A stretch of 64,000 nucleotides of DNA. It comes from an uncultured Lachnospira sp. (GTDB taxonomy: Bacteria; Bacillota; Clostridia; Lachnospirales; Lachnospiraceae). The notes beneath the pieces are model-generated. The model worked only from the letters and a program-made list of their open reading frames with translations. It had not been told where the DNA came from and did no database searches. The position numbers and the translations under genes were made by a program. The stretch is taken from contig CAJUTV010000001.1 in the NCBI GenBank assembly GCA_910589305.1, positions 185,149-249,148 of the forward strand, in the 5' to 3' direction. Below are positions 44,824 to 53,462 of this stretch, piece by piece (position 1 is the stretch's first letter; each line of letters starts with the position of its first letter).

Positions 44824-45020
44824 ATCGTAAATCCTCCTTCGCATTTTCTAATGCAGATAATAAGGAAGATTGACACATTTTTATATTTGTTCTTATGGTC
44901 CTTTTTTGTTGGTTTTTATTAAAATAATGCAAAAAATATGTTTACATTATATTCATATTTATATATTTTATTTGATACAAAATTATCAAATATATTTTGA
45001 ACATAGAAATGGAGATTCAT

Positions 45021-46439
45021 ATGTTGCCATCATATATAAAAATATGTTTTATTATATTTTGTAGTTTACTAATTTTTAAAAAAATATTTAAAAAATCATC
45101 TTTTAAATATTTATTCTACGATATATTACTATGTATAAGCTCATCCTTTGTTTTTTATATAGCTCTACAATATTTTCCATTTATATACATGATTTTACTA
45201 ATACTTACATTATTTACATATTGTCGATTGCTTTATAAAATCCCCATAAAAATCACATTGACAGCTATATGTATATCAATAGCTTTAAGTTATTGTGCTT
45301 TTTTAATATCAACAATTATGTTAGTACCTATAATTTATTTTATATATATGATTACTAATAGTTCAAATGTAACACTAATCATTTCACATATATTTGCAAG
45401 TATTATACAAACCCTTCTATCTATTGGTGCCTTTAAAATCAAACGATTTAAAAGTGGTATGCCATTTTTAAGCCAACGTACCTGTAATGATACAGGGTTG
45501 ATAATTAGTATATTTGTGCTGATAATTACAACACTCTACTATTCTTTTTCAGAGCCAAATACATTGTTTTTTATTCTTGTACTTACCTCTATACTACTAT
45601 GTACAACTATTGTTATCTGGTGGAGACATAATTTAAATAAAGCCTATTGGAATGCCGTGCATAAAAACCAAATTGCTGCACTGGAAACTGAAATTATCAA
45701 TTTAAAACGAGATAATGATAATCTTTCAAAAATCATTCATAAAGATAATAAATTAATACCTGCAATGGTACTATCTGTTAAAGAATTATTGGAAATGAGT
45801 ATTGCACTGGATAATCCTTCATTAAAGGATATATCTGAATTAAAAGTAAAAGCTGCAAAATTATTGGAGGAATTAGAAGAAATTTCAAAAGAACGCAAAG
45901 GCATTATGATAGAGACCGAACAGCATTTATATGAATTGCCAAAATCCAACTTTATGCGTCTTGATTCCCTTATTAGTTATCTCTATCAACGCTGTATTTT
46001 ATTTCAAATTCAATTTCAAGCTTTATTTAATATTAATATCAATCAATTGATGAGTCTTATTAATGAGCGTGAATTAGATACAATTATTGCTGACTTAATT
46101 GAAAATGCAATCTATGCAACGAAAAATCAAGAAAATAAAAAAATATTATTTTGTATTGATTCAAAAGATAATGTATTTTACATGAATATTTATGATACAG
46201 GTGTTCCTTTTAACACGGATATTATACATAAATTAGGCAAAAATAAAGCCACCTCTCATTCAAATGACGGCGGCAGTGGAATTGGTCTTTATAATACGAT
46301 ATCGGTCTGTCAAAAATACAGTTTTAGTTTTATTATTGAAGAAGCACCAGGTGTTGATAACTTCACTAAAAAAATTTCTATTACTTTTGATGATAAAAAT
46401 CTATTTTTATACAATGGCATGAATATGGCAGCTTCCTAA
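45021..46439 (+). CDS. GHKL-domain sensor histidine kinase
   Basis: A 472-residue membrane kinase of the AgrC/VirS-like GHKL group. Six or seven hydrophobic segments fill about residues 1-205; a coiled-coil dimerisation part follows (about 210-290; AALETEIINLKRDNDNLSKI with IIHKDNKL as probable phospho-histidine H-box); the ATPase domain is at about 340-465 (DLIENAIYATKN N-box, NIYDTGVPF, GGSGIGLYN G-box). ATG 45021 follows GGAG by six bases; a TTG eight codons upstream lacks a site. Kinases of this form usually sense peptides and partner LytTR regulators; here the adjacent regulator has a Spo0A-type output. Confidence 0.9.
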   Translation: MLPSYIKICFIIFCSLLIFKKIFKKSSFKYLFYDILLCISSSFVFYIALQYFPFIYMILLILTLFTYCRLLYKIPIKITLTAICISIALSYCAFLISTIMLVPIIYFIYMITNSSNVTLIISHIFASIIQTLLSIGAFKIKRFKSGMPFLSQRTCNDTGLIISIFVLIITTLYYSFSEPNTLFFILVLTSILLCTTIVIWWRHNLNKAYWNAVHKNQIAALETEIINLKRDNDNLSKIIHKDNKLIPAMVLSVKELLEMSIALDNPSLKDISELKVKAAKLLEELEEISKERKGIMIETEQHLYELPKSNFMRLDSLISYLYQRCILFQIQFQALFNININQLMSLINERELDTIIADLIENAIYATKNQENKKILFCIDSKDNVFYMNIYDTGVPFNTDIIHKLGKNKATSHSNDGGSGIGLYNTISVCQKYSFSFIIEEAPGVDNFTKKISITFDDKNLFLYNGMNMAAS

Positions 46440-46468
46440 TTGGAAACTGCCTCTTTATTTATCAATTT

Positions 46469-48070
46469 TTAACTATATTGTTTTATCACTTTTAAAAATT
46501 TTTCGCCATACATATCATACTTATTTTCACCAACGCCGACAACTTCCATCATCTCAGCCTTGTTTGACGGAAGTTTTTGACACATATCAGCTAACGTTTT
46601 ATCGGAAAAAATAATATAAGGCGGCACGCCTTTTGTTCTAGCAAGTTTTAACCGAAGTTTTCTTAAATCATCATATAAAACTTTCTTTTCCCCTTGCGGA
46701 ACTTGAATGGATAGCACTTTTGATTTCGATGGTTTACTGTTTTGATTGTCTTTTGCCGTATACGAAAAATAAGAATCGCTTTTACTGTTATTTTCATAAA
46801 TAGATAACATACTTGTTCTATATTGATTTTCATACGCTATATTTATAACATGATTTGAAAGACAATTGCTGCAATTTTCACATTTGTACGGTGCTTGTTC
46901 TCCAAAATAATATAATATATTGCGCCTAAGGCAATATTTTCCTTTGGCATAAAAAGCCATCTGTTTTAGCCGCTCATGGTCTCGCTCTTTTAGCCTTGCA
47001 TCTTCTTGAGGCGTCAAATCCGCTCGAACTTCTCGATTATCAATAAGAAAGCGATTAATCACAACATCCTGCGGCGAATAAAATAAGATACACTCTGCTG
47101 CCTCTCCGTCTCTTCCGGCACGCCCTGCCTCCTGATAGTAATTTTCCATACTTTGCGGCATATTATAGTGTAAAACATAGCGGACATTGGACTTATCAAT
47201 CCCCATTCCAAACGCATTTGTCGCTACTACAATCTTTTTTTCATCATATATAAAATCATCTTGATTCTTTTTTCTTATCTCTCCATCTAATCCCGCATGA
47301 TATTTTGTGACACTGATTCCTTGACGGACAAGAATACTATATACTTTTTCTACATTTTTTCTTGTTGAACAATAGATTATTCCACTCTCATCTTCATGTT
47401 TTTTAATATAATCTACCATTAACCAATCTTTTTTATTGCTTTGCACCACTTCAAAATACAGATTTTTTCTATCATATCCTGTCACAATATGTACGGGATT
47501 TCTTAATTTTAAAATATTCATAATATCCGACTGGACAACGTCGGTTGCTGTCGCTGTAAATGCACTGACAACAGGTCTTTTGGGCAGTCGTTCTACCAAA
47601 TCCAAAATACTTCGATAACTCGGTCTAAAATCCTGTCCCCACTGTGATATACAATGCGCCTCATCTACTGTAATCATAGAGATTGGAACATTCATTGCAA
47701 AGTCTAAAAATCTTGGCGTAAGCAGCCGTTCTGGTGCCGCATAGACTATCTTATACCGTCCATTTTTAGCATTTGCAAGTGCTTTAACAATCTGATTTTC
47801 AGTCAATGAACTATTAATATAAGCCGCATGTACTCCTGCTTCATTCAATGCCCGAACTTGGTCTTTCATCAATGAAATCAATGGCGATACCACAATAGTT
47901 ATACCAGACATCATCAAAGCTGGAACTTGATAACAGATTGATTTTCCCGCCCCTGTAGGCATAATACCAAAGGCATCCCTTCCGCAAAGGATGCCTTCAA
48001 TCAGTACTTCTTGTCCTGCTCTAAATGAGTGATATCCATAATACTTTTTTAACACTTCATATTTATCCAC
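46469..48070 (-). CDS. recQ: RecQ-like ATP-dependent DNA helicase without winged-helix domain
   Basis: A 533-residue superfamily 2 helicase. Motifs: GYHSFRAGQ (motif 0), MPTGAGKSICYQVPAL (Walker A, about 44), VDEAHCISQWGQDFRP (DEAH), FTATAT, ATNAFGMGIDKSNVR, QEAGRAGRDG. The zinc module (CLRRNILYYFGEQ...CENCSNC) follows at about 375-405, and a C-terminal HRDC domain occupies about 455-533. The RQC winged-helix domain that normally lies between zinc module and HRDC is replaced by about 50 polar, Ser/Asn-rich residues. GTG 48070 is eight bases after GAGG and is the likely start; TTG two codons earlier is too close. Confidence 0.92.
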   Translation of the reverse strand: MDKYEVLKKYYGYHSFRAGQEVLIEGILCGRDAFGIMPTGAGKSICYQVPALMMSGITIVVSPLISLMKDQVRALNEAGVHAAYINSSLTENQIVKALANAKNGRYKIVYAAPERLLTPRFLDFAMNVPISMITVDEAHCISQWGQDFRPSYRSILDLVERLPKRPVVSAFTATATDVVQSDIMNILKLRNPVHIVTGYDRKNLYFEVVQSNKKDWLMVDYIKKHEDESGIIYCSTRKNVEKVYSILVRQGISVTKYHAGLDGEIRKKNQDDFIYDEKKIVVATNAFGMGIDKSNVRYVLHYNMPQSMENYYQEAGRAGRDGEAAECILFYSPQDVVINRFLIDNREVRADLTPQEDARLKERDHERLKQMAFYAKGKYCLRRNILYYFGEQAPYKCENCSNCLSNHVINIAYENQYRTSMLSIYENNSKSDSYFSYTAKDNQNSKPSKSKVLSIQVPQGEKKVLYDDLRKLRLKLARTKGVPPYIIFSDKTLADMCQKLPSNKAEMMEVVGVGENKYDMYGEKFLKVIKQYS

Positions 48071-48130
48071 AGTCAAAACCTCTAAAATTCTATGTTTTCA
48101 TTGCCTTTTCACAATGTCTTTATTACTTTT

Positions 48131-48163
48131 GAACCTCTCACGACTAAAGTCGCGGGTGTTCTT
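48131..48163. repeat. Solo IS200/IS605-like hairpin end
   Basis: CCTCTCACGACTAAAGTCGCGGG with the stem CGACT-AA-AGTCG. Such sequences form the right-end hairpin/omega-RNA region of TnpB-carrying elements. No tnpA or tnpB is adjacent, so it is a relic or a non-autonomous copy. Assignment by pattern memory only. Confidence 0.4.
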
Positions 48164-48190
48164 GCCTTATATCATAAAATTCAATATATT

Positions 48191-48523
48191 TTATTGTTTA
48201 TCAAACTCTATTGTATTAGAATTTCTTGTCAACTTTAACTTTTTAAGCTCAAGTTCATAGATATAATCTTCACTTTGTTTTTGACCTAAAAGCTCTTTTG
48301 TAATGGTAATGGTATTGCCTTTTGTTGTATATGTAATATTCATAGAAATTTCATTGCCTTTTTTTTCAATGCCTGTACCATCTTCATTAAACTCATATAT
48401 TGTACTGCTGCCATCAACAGAACTCCATTTGCCTGTAAGCGTTGCTTTCTCACCGCAGCCTGCAATCATACAAGCCGCTATCATAACAATAAAAATAGAT
48501 AACGCTGCTCTATACTTTTTCAT
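48191..48523 (-). CDS. Small lipoprotein
   Basis: A 110-residue exported lipoprotein: signal peptide with lipobox MIAGC (Cys23), then a short beta-rich domain (GKWSSVDGSSTIYEFNEDGTG, NITYTTKGNTITITKELL) like the DUF5640/lipocalin-like fold common in Firmicute lipoproteins. Function unknown. GAGGGAG precedes the ATG, and it starts 13 bases after the citrate synthase stop, so the two are probably cotranscribed. Confidence 0.8.
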   Translation of the reverse strand: MKKYRAALSIFIVMIAACMIAGCGEKATLTGKWSSVDGSSTIYEFNEDGTGIEKKGNEISMNITYTTKGNTITITKELLGQKQSEDYIYELELKKLKLTRNSNTIEFDKQ

Positions 48524-48535
48524 ATAACTCCCTCA

Positions 48536-49909
48536 TTATCTTTCGTCCAATGGAACATAATCTTTTCTTTCACACACATTGCGATATGCTGGTCGAATTA
48601 TCTTTCCGCAATTAATCAGCTCTTCTATTCTATGCGCACACCATCCTGAAATTCTTGCAATTGCAAAGATTGGCGTAAACAATTCGGTAGGCAGTCCCAA
48701 CATGCTGTACACAAATCCACTATAAAAATCCACATTGGCACTTACGCCTTTATATATCTTTCGCTCACTGGCAATAAGCTCGGCTGCAATTCTCTCCACA
48801 TTTGCCATAAGCTGATACTCATCATGTTTTCCTTTTTCAATGGATAACTTTTCAACAAAACTCTTAAATACCCTTGCTCTTGGGTCTGATAATGAATAAA
48901 CGGCATGCCCCATTCCATAAACCAGTCCTGTATTATCAAACGCTTGTTTATGGAGCATTTTTTTCAAATACTCTCGAAGCTCGTCATCATCATTCCAGTT
49001 ATGTACATTTTCTTTAATATTATCAAACATTTGCACCACTTTTAAATTGGCACCGCCATGTTTTGGACCTTTTAATGAGCCAAGTGAAGATACTACTGCT
49101 GAATATGTATCGGTTCCTGACGAAGTGACAACATGCGTAGTAAATGTTGAGTTATTGCCGCCTCCATGTTCTGCATGAAGTACTAATGCTATATCTAACA
49201 ACTGCGCCTCAAGCGGTGTATATTTACTGTTCGGTCTTAATAAATGTAAAATATTTTCTGCTGTGGAAAGCTTTGGTTCTGGCTCATGTATAATAAAGCT
49301 TCCGCCCTTATGTGCATGTAAATATGCCTGATAACTATATACCACCAGCAATGGAAATTCCGATATAAGCTGTAAAGATTGTCTTACCACATTTGGAATA
49401 CTGACATCATCTGCTTTTGCATCATAAGAATACAGCATAAGAACGCTTCTTGCCAACGCATTCATAATATCACAGCTTGGCTTTTTCATAATAACATCTC
49501 TTACAAAGTTGCGTGGAATACATCGAAACTCGCCTAACACCTGTGTAAAATGGTCAAGTTGTTCTTTATCGGGCATCTCGCCAAATAATAATAAATATGT
49601 AACCTCTTCAAAACCAAAACGCTTGTCTTTAGCAATTCCTGTAATAATATCCTCAACATCAATTCCGCGATAATACAGCTTTCCGTCACATGGATGAGAG
49701 ACACCGTTTTCATCCACTTCAGAAGCCTTTACCTCTGAAATCTCTGTAAGTCCTGTAAGTACTCCCTTACCATTTAAATCTCTCAGCCCTCGTTTTACTT
49801 CATACTTATCATACAAACTTTTGTCAATATTGCTGTTTTCCTGACATTTTAATGCCAGCTTTTCCACCTCCGTAGTAACTTTTGAAAAGCTCTTTTTTTC
49901 TAACCCCAT
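48536..49909 (-). CDS. Citrate synthase
   Basis: A 457-residue (Si)-type citrate synthase fold enzyme condensing oxaloacetate and acetyl-CoA. Catalytic regions: VLHAEHGGGNNSTF (His), GSLKGPKHGGAN (His), GMGHAVYSLSDPRARVF (with Asp-containing loop nearby). It has an N-terminal extension of about 50 residues (SKVTTEVEKLALKCQENS) seen in clostridial enzymes. A Re-type synthase is excluded by these motifs. It supplies 2-oxoglutarate precursor for GltBD. ATG 49909 is preceded by AAAGGAG; two codons earlier TTG is possible. Confidence 0.95.
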   Translation of the reverse strand: MGLEKKSFSKVTTEVEKLALKCQENSNIDKSLYDKYEVKRGLRDLNGKGVLTGLTEISEVKASEVDENGVSHPCDGKLYYRGIDVEDIITGIAKDKRFGFEEVTYLLLFGEMPDKEQLDHFTQVLGEFRCIPRNFVRDVIMKKPSCDIMNALARSVLMLYSYDAKADDVSIPNVVRQSLQLISEFPLLVVYSYQAYLHAHKGGSFIIHEPEPKLSTAENILHLLRPNSKYTPLEAQLLDIALVLHAEHGGGNNSTFTTHVVTSSGTDTYSAVVSSLGSLKGPKHGGANLKVVQMFDNIKENVHNWNDDDELREYLKKMLHKQAFDNTGLVYGMGHAVYSLSDPRARVFKSFVEKLSIEKGKHDEYQLMANVERIAAELIASERKIYKGVSANVDFYSGFVYSMLGLPTELFTPIFAIARISGWCAHRIEELINCGKIIRPAYRNVCERKDYVPLDER

Positions 49910-50024
49910 AAGCAATTTCTCCTTTCAATGTTGTGCTACTTGTTATATTTTTTATTTCAGTAAACAATAAGTCGACAGACTATGTTTACAAAATACCTAT
50001 CTTATTATGTATACTCAACCTTAG

Positions 50025-50060
50025 AAACCGGATGATGGTCTATGCATCATCCGGTTTTTC
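50025..50060. terminator. Intrinsic terminator upstream of citrate synthase
   Basis: AAACCGGATGATG (50025-50037) and CATCATCCGGTTT (50045-50057): a perfect 13-bp, GC-containing stem with a T run on plus. It lies 57 bases past the minus-strand DUF1653 gene and should end that transcript (GGTTTCT on minus). Confidence 0.8.
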
Positions 50061-50116
50061 CACATTTTGCAAAATAACGCATACCAACTTTGCGTAAATT
50101 ATCTTCTATTTATTAT

Positions 50117-50707
50117 TTAACGAAGCCTAGCTCCTTCGTATTTTGCATGTGCCATGATACATCTTCTAAGAGACATATACCTTGCATCAATATTTCCTTC
50201 TGGTACTTCTATATCAAGTGATACTGCTATTACATCTATAAGTTTATCATCAAGACTGTTTCTTAAATAAGACAAAACATTTAATTTTTCTTCATATGTT
50301 CTGGCATCAAGAAACATAAGAAGGCGTGAATCAACGCCGTCTGTATCGGATTCTTCCATATTAGATTGAATTTTTGAACATAATTGAATTTCTGATTGCT
50401 CAGAAACTTTTTCTATATCCTCTGATATATATTGATTATGACTATGTTGATTGTCAATATGTTGACTCTTTTCAAATTCTACTTGCTCAAAACAATATTG
50501 TTGTTTTGCATCAGGATATTGAACAGAGTCAACCTTTTCTGCAAATATATTATAAGGCATTACATATATTAAATAATTACCATAAAGTGCTTGATATACG
50601 ACCATTCTTTCGTTGTTTTCGGAATGGTATGCTATACATCTTATCTGATACAAATTTCCCTTGAAATGTCTGTAAAATCCTCCAATTACTAGATTTCTCT
50701 CTCTCAA
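50117..50707 (-). CDS. DUF1653 domain protein
   Basis: A 196-residue protein. DUF1653 occupies about residues 8-70 (GGFYRHFKGNLYQIRCIAYH, VVYQALYG), a small fold of unknown role common in Firmicutes. A polar linker rich in Gln, His, Ser (about 75-115) leads to a helical C-terminal domain (DSRLLMFLDARTYEEKLNVL, DARYMSLRRCIMAHAKYEG). The start is TTG at 50707, five bases after GGAGGGG. The beginning overlaps the upstream gene by 131 bases. Confidence 0.85.
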   Translation of the reverse strand: MRERNLVIGGFYRHFKGNLYQIRCIAYHSENNERMVVYQALYGNYLIYVMPYNIFAEKVDSVQYPDAKQQYCFEQVEFEKSQHIDNQHSHNQYISEDIEKVSEQSEIQLCSKIQSNMEESDTDGVDSRLLMFLDARTYEEKLNVLSYLRNSLDDKLIDVIAVSLDIEVPEGNIDARYMSLRRCIMAHAKYEGARLR

Positions 50708-51323
50708 TATACCCCTCCTCTAAATTTCTATTGATTTCCATAAGATGGAGAATCCCTGCCGTAACAATATGAGTCATTGTAACAATATACTTACAGTCTC
50801 TGCGAATTGACTCAGAACTTCCCATATCCTTATTGCTGTCTATAGATTCATGGCTATTGATATAACTGTCATGGAGCCACATTACAAACTGACACAACTG
50901 TTCTGGTGTGTTAAATGTTGATGCAATCTGGCTGTTAATATAAACTTCTTCACTGTGTATATAATCTTTAAGTGCATACTTTAAATATTTTTCATACATA
51001 CAATGGTCTTTCATATTTCCGTCAAACTCACCATTATGCGGAAATGTAAAATAATCTGCAAGATAATGTGTCACTTCGCCAAGCTTACGACAATACGATG
51101 TTGATATCTTTTTAAAATCATCGGAATCCACCGTTAATTTTGATATAAACGCTGTAACCATCTCAAACGTTTCTTCTATATTATGCTTTGTAGTAACAAA
51201 CGACGGCTTACAATCCGGAAGAATACTTCCCATTACAAAGGCTTTCTTATGGTCTGAAAGCAACGGATTATCAATATTTTTTATTAAATAAAGCGATAGT
51301 GAAACATGTGATTTCTTTCTCAT
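50577..51323 (-). CDS. Zinc-dependent phospholipase C-like protein
   Basis: A 248-residue protein of the Zn_dep_PLPC family: SHVSLSLYLIKNI, HKKAFVMGSILPDCKPSF, GEVTHYLADYFTFPHN, MYEKYLKY provide the histidines and aspartates of the metal site. No signal peptide is visible, unlike secreted clostridial alpha-toxin, so an intracellular role on unknown substrates is likely. The last 43 codons overlap the DUF1653 gene in another frame; the family-like part ends before that (about HLMEINRNLEEGY), so the tail may be a frameshift extension. AAGGAGAAG precedes the ATG. Confidence 0.8.
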   Translation of the reverse strand: MRKKSHVSLSLYLIKNIDNPLLSDHKKAFVMGSILPDCKPSFVTTKHNIEETFEMVTAFISKLTVDSDDFKKISTSYCRKLGEVTHYLADYFTFPHNGEFDGNMKDHCMYEKYLKYALKDYIHSEEVYINSQIASTFNTPEQLCQFVMWLHDSYINSHESIDSNKDMGSSESIRRDCKYIVTMTHIVTAGILHLMEINRNLEEGYIEREKSSNWRILQTFQGKFVSDKMYSIPFRKQRKNGRISSTLW

Positions 51324-51691
51324 ACTTCTCCTTAATTCTAATTAAAAAAAATTTATTCTGCCTAAACAGTTTTAGTTATAACATACTAACTCTATTTTAA
51401 CCTTTATCGAGAAAAATTACAACCAAAAAATTTTTGTTACATTTAAAATCCATCTTTCTTTTACTTTCTTTTTATGATTTTTTATATTTTTTTAATAGTT
51501 TTGTATGCTAAATCTATACAAACAATGAATTTATTTATAGCAATATCCATATTTTAGGATAAAATAACTTGACGACCTAAAATAAATAATTATACTTTAA
51601 TAATATAAACTAAAAAAAAATATAAATTTGCGCTTGCACATAGGACACAATTTATTTAATTCACCAATTATAGAAAGGTATGGTTATTTTT
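51324..51691. other. Divergent intergenic region
   Basis: AT-rich DNA between two divergent genes. It contains the promoter at 51569-51596; nothing else is recognisable. Confidence 0.5.
51569..51596 (+). promoter_or_regulatory. Promoter of the FGE-like gene
   Basis: TTGACG (51569-51574), 16-base spacer, TATACT (51591-51596), leaving a leader of about 90 bases. Confidence 0.6.
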
Positions 51692-52696
51692 ATGGAATCC
51701 TTTATTATACCCAATCGAACTGCATACAACGCTCTTTCCTCTAAAGAAAAACAGGAGCTTACACAAAAAATTGCCCTTTGCACAGGAGCTGCATGGAAAA
51801 AGATGCAAACATTTTCCCTTTGGGGACAATCTTTAGAAACAGCCATTTATACCCTAAAAGACCGCAATTTTGTCTTTATTCCTGGTGATACTGTCACTTT
51901 AGGCTGGAATGGTTTTTCGGATACAACACATCCCGATTTTCCCAAATTCAAAGCGGCTTTGGACGAGGATATTTTACAATATTGGGGTGGTCAATTTCAA
52001 ACAGAGGAGATTTTAAAACACCTTACAACCCCTCTGCGTCAAGCTGTTATTCCACCTATGCTTGTTGAACAAGAACCGATTAACTTTACATGCAGTCAAC
52101 CTGTCAACTTTGAAGAATTGACATTAAGCGAACAATATCAACAATCCATTGAAGACTGGAAAGCCAATCCCCGCAGCCACCAAATTACTTTTGATACCTT
52201 TCAACTAGGCAATCCTAAACTGCGTCTCACCAAAAAAAAGGAGGGTTCTATCTTCGCAGAAATCCTTATTCCGGCTACTGTTGACGACCTTCAAAAACAT
52301 TTAGAAACACAAGGTTTTACTCTGCCAAACGGCGACCAATGGGAATATTTATGCGGCGGAGGCTGTCAAACGCTTTTTGTATGGGGAGACAACTTGGAAT
52401 TTTGTGATGAAGAATGGGAACAACCCAACTTTTTTGGTCTTACAATCGCCTTTGACCCTTATGCACAAGAAATTGTCAAAGACAGCATATGGCCGTATCG
52501 CGGCGGTGACGGCGGCGTCTTGGAATGTTACGGCGATTTAAATGTATTAAACGACCTTATTTGCTCCCCTCATTATATCGAGTGGGACATTTCAGACGAA
52601 ACCCAGCGTATGCAGATACAAGAATGTTTGGAAGATGGTCTCAGTGAAGACTATGACTGCTACCGACGAATTTTAGTGCTTGATACCCAATACTAA
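51692..52696 (+). CDS. FGE/SUMF1-like protein of unknown role
   Basis: A 334-residue cytoplasmic protein. Two regions recall the formylglycine-generating-enzyme fold: FVFIPGDTVTLGWNGFSD (about 62-79) and LPNGDQWEYLCGGG...FVWGDN (about 210-235, compare LPTEAEWEYAARGG...YPWGD). The catalytic cysteine pair of true FGE is not evident, so it is probably a non-catalytic relative. Base composition is slightly richer in GC and cytosine runs than neighbours, suggesting transfer. The start is uncertain: ATG 51692 is 13 bases after AAAGG, ATG 51680 only one base after it. Confidence 0.65.
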   Translation: MESFIIPNRTAYNALSSKEKQELTQKIALCTGAAWKKMQTFSLWGQSLETAIYTLKDRNFVFIPGDTVTLGWNGFSDTTHPDFPKFKAALDEDILQYWGGQFQTEEILKHLTTPLRQAVIPPMLVEQEPINFTCSQPVNFEELTLSEQYQQSIEDWKANPRSHQITFDTFQLGNPKLRLTKKKEGSIFAEILIPATVDDLQKHLETQGFTLPNGDQWEYLCGGGCQTLFVWGDNLEFCDEEWEQPNFFGLTIAFDPYAQEIVKDSIWPYRGGDGGVLECYGDLNVLNDLICSPHYIEWDISDETQRMQIQECLEDGLSEDYDCYRRILVLDTQY

Positions 52697-53268
52697 AAAT
52701 TCCATTCCTCACTATCATTAAGCAGGTCTTTTACTTCTTCAATGGATATTCCTTCCTGTTTTGCATAATTTAACATATTCAAATACTGTTCTGTAATATA
52801 ACGCTTAGGTTCATCTTTTGTAATACCAATAAAAATTTTTATTTTTTGCCAGTTTTTATCAGCTGGCAATTCTTTTAACAATCGCTCTATGGGAATATCT
52901 GCAATAAAAACCTCTTTCGCTCCAATCTGATACATAACATCTTCTACAGCCTTTTTTTCAACCTCTGTAAGTCCTTTTGGCACACATATAGCCATAGGCA
53001 CTTTAAGAAGCAGCTTTTTTCCCCATGCTTTAATTAAAAGATGTCGAAACAATTGTACTGTCGCTACATAATCTGCAATCACACCTGTGCGCAATGGAGA
53101 AATAATATGAATATTATCAGCCTGACGGTCAACCAAATGTTCCACTTCATCTCCAAATGCTATTATTTTTTTACTTATAATATCAAACGCTAAAAGCGAT
53201 TTTTCTTTTAACACCATTCCCCTGCCTTGTATATAAACAACAATGTCTGCTGGTTCAAAAAATTCCAT
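52693..53268 (-). CDS. Truncated MreB-like protein (N-terminal half only)
   Basis: A 191-residue protein aligning with the first half of MreB: DIVVYIQGRGMVLKEKSLLAFD, SPLRTGVIADYVATVQLFRHLL, VPMAICVPKGLTEVEKKAVEDV, IGAKEVFIADIPIERLL. The phosphate-1 loop (DLGTAN in MreB) is replaced by FFEPADI, and the C-terminal half with the adenosine-binding loop is missing. It therefore should not bind ATP as MreB does. The C-terminal 50 residues are unrelated (EPKRYITEQYLNMLNYAKQE). GGAGGG precedes the ATG and the frame is intact, so this is an expressed derivative and not an obvious pseudogene. It ends overlapping the convergent FGE-like gene by four bases. Confidence 0.75.
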   Translation of the reverse strand: MEFFEPADIVVYIQGRGMVLKEKSLLAFDIISKKIIAFGDEVEHLVDRQADNIHIISPLRTGVIADYVATVQLFRHLLIKAWGKKLLLKVPMAICVPKGLTEVEKKAVEDVMYQIGAKEVFIADIPIERLLKELPADKNWQKIKIFIGITKDEPKRYITEQYLNMLNYAKQEGISIEEVKDLLNDSEEWNF

Positions 53269-53280
53269 CCCATTCCCTCC

Positions 53281-53370
53281 AATGATTTCAATCGTTTCAA
53301 TTATTTCAATTGTTTTAACTGTTTTAACTATTTTAATTGTTTTAACGATTCCAATTATCTCAATTATTTA
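53281..53370. repeat. Ten 9-bp tandem repeats upstream of the MreB-like gene
   Basis: Units of AATNRTTTC/T, beginning exactly at 53281 and directly abutting the ribosome-binding site of the minus-strand gene (53274-53280). Examples: AATCGTTTC, AATTATTTC, AATTGTTTT, AACTGTTTT. No spacers. Confidence 0.85.
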
Positions 53371-53462
53371 ATTATTATATTATTTTTATTGTAATTTTAC
53401 AATAAAAATGATACGCTTAAAAAAATTTGTATACGCTACATTTTACTGAAAGGATTTTATTG

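Noticed and set aside
53281..53370. Possible CRISPR array or iterons of an origin
   Set aside because: 9-bp AT-rich units without spacers, and no replication initiator gene nearby.
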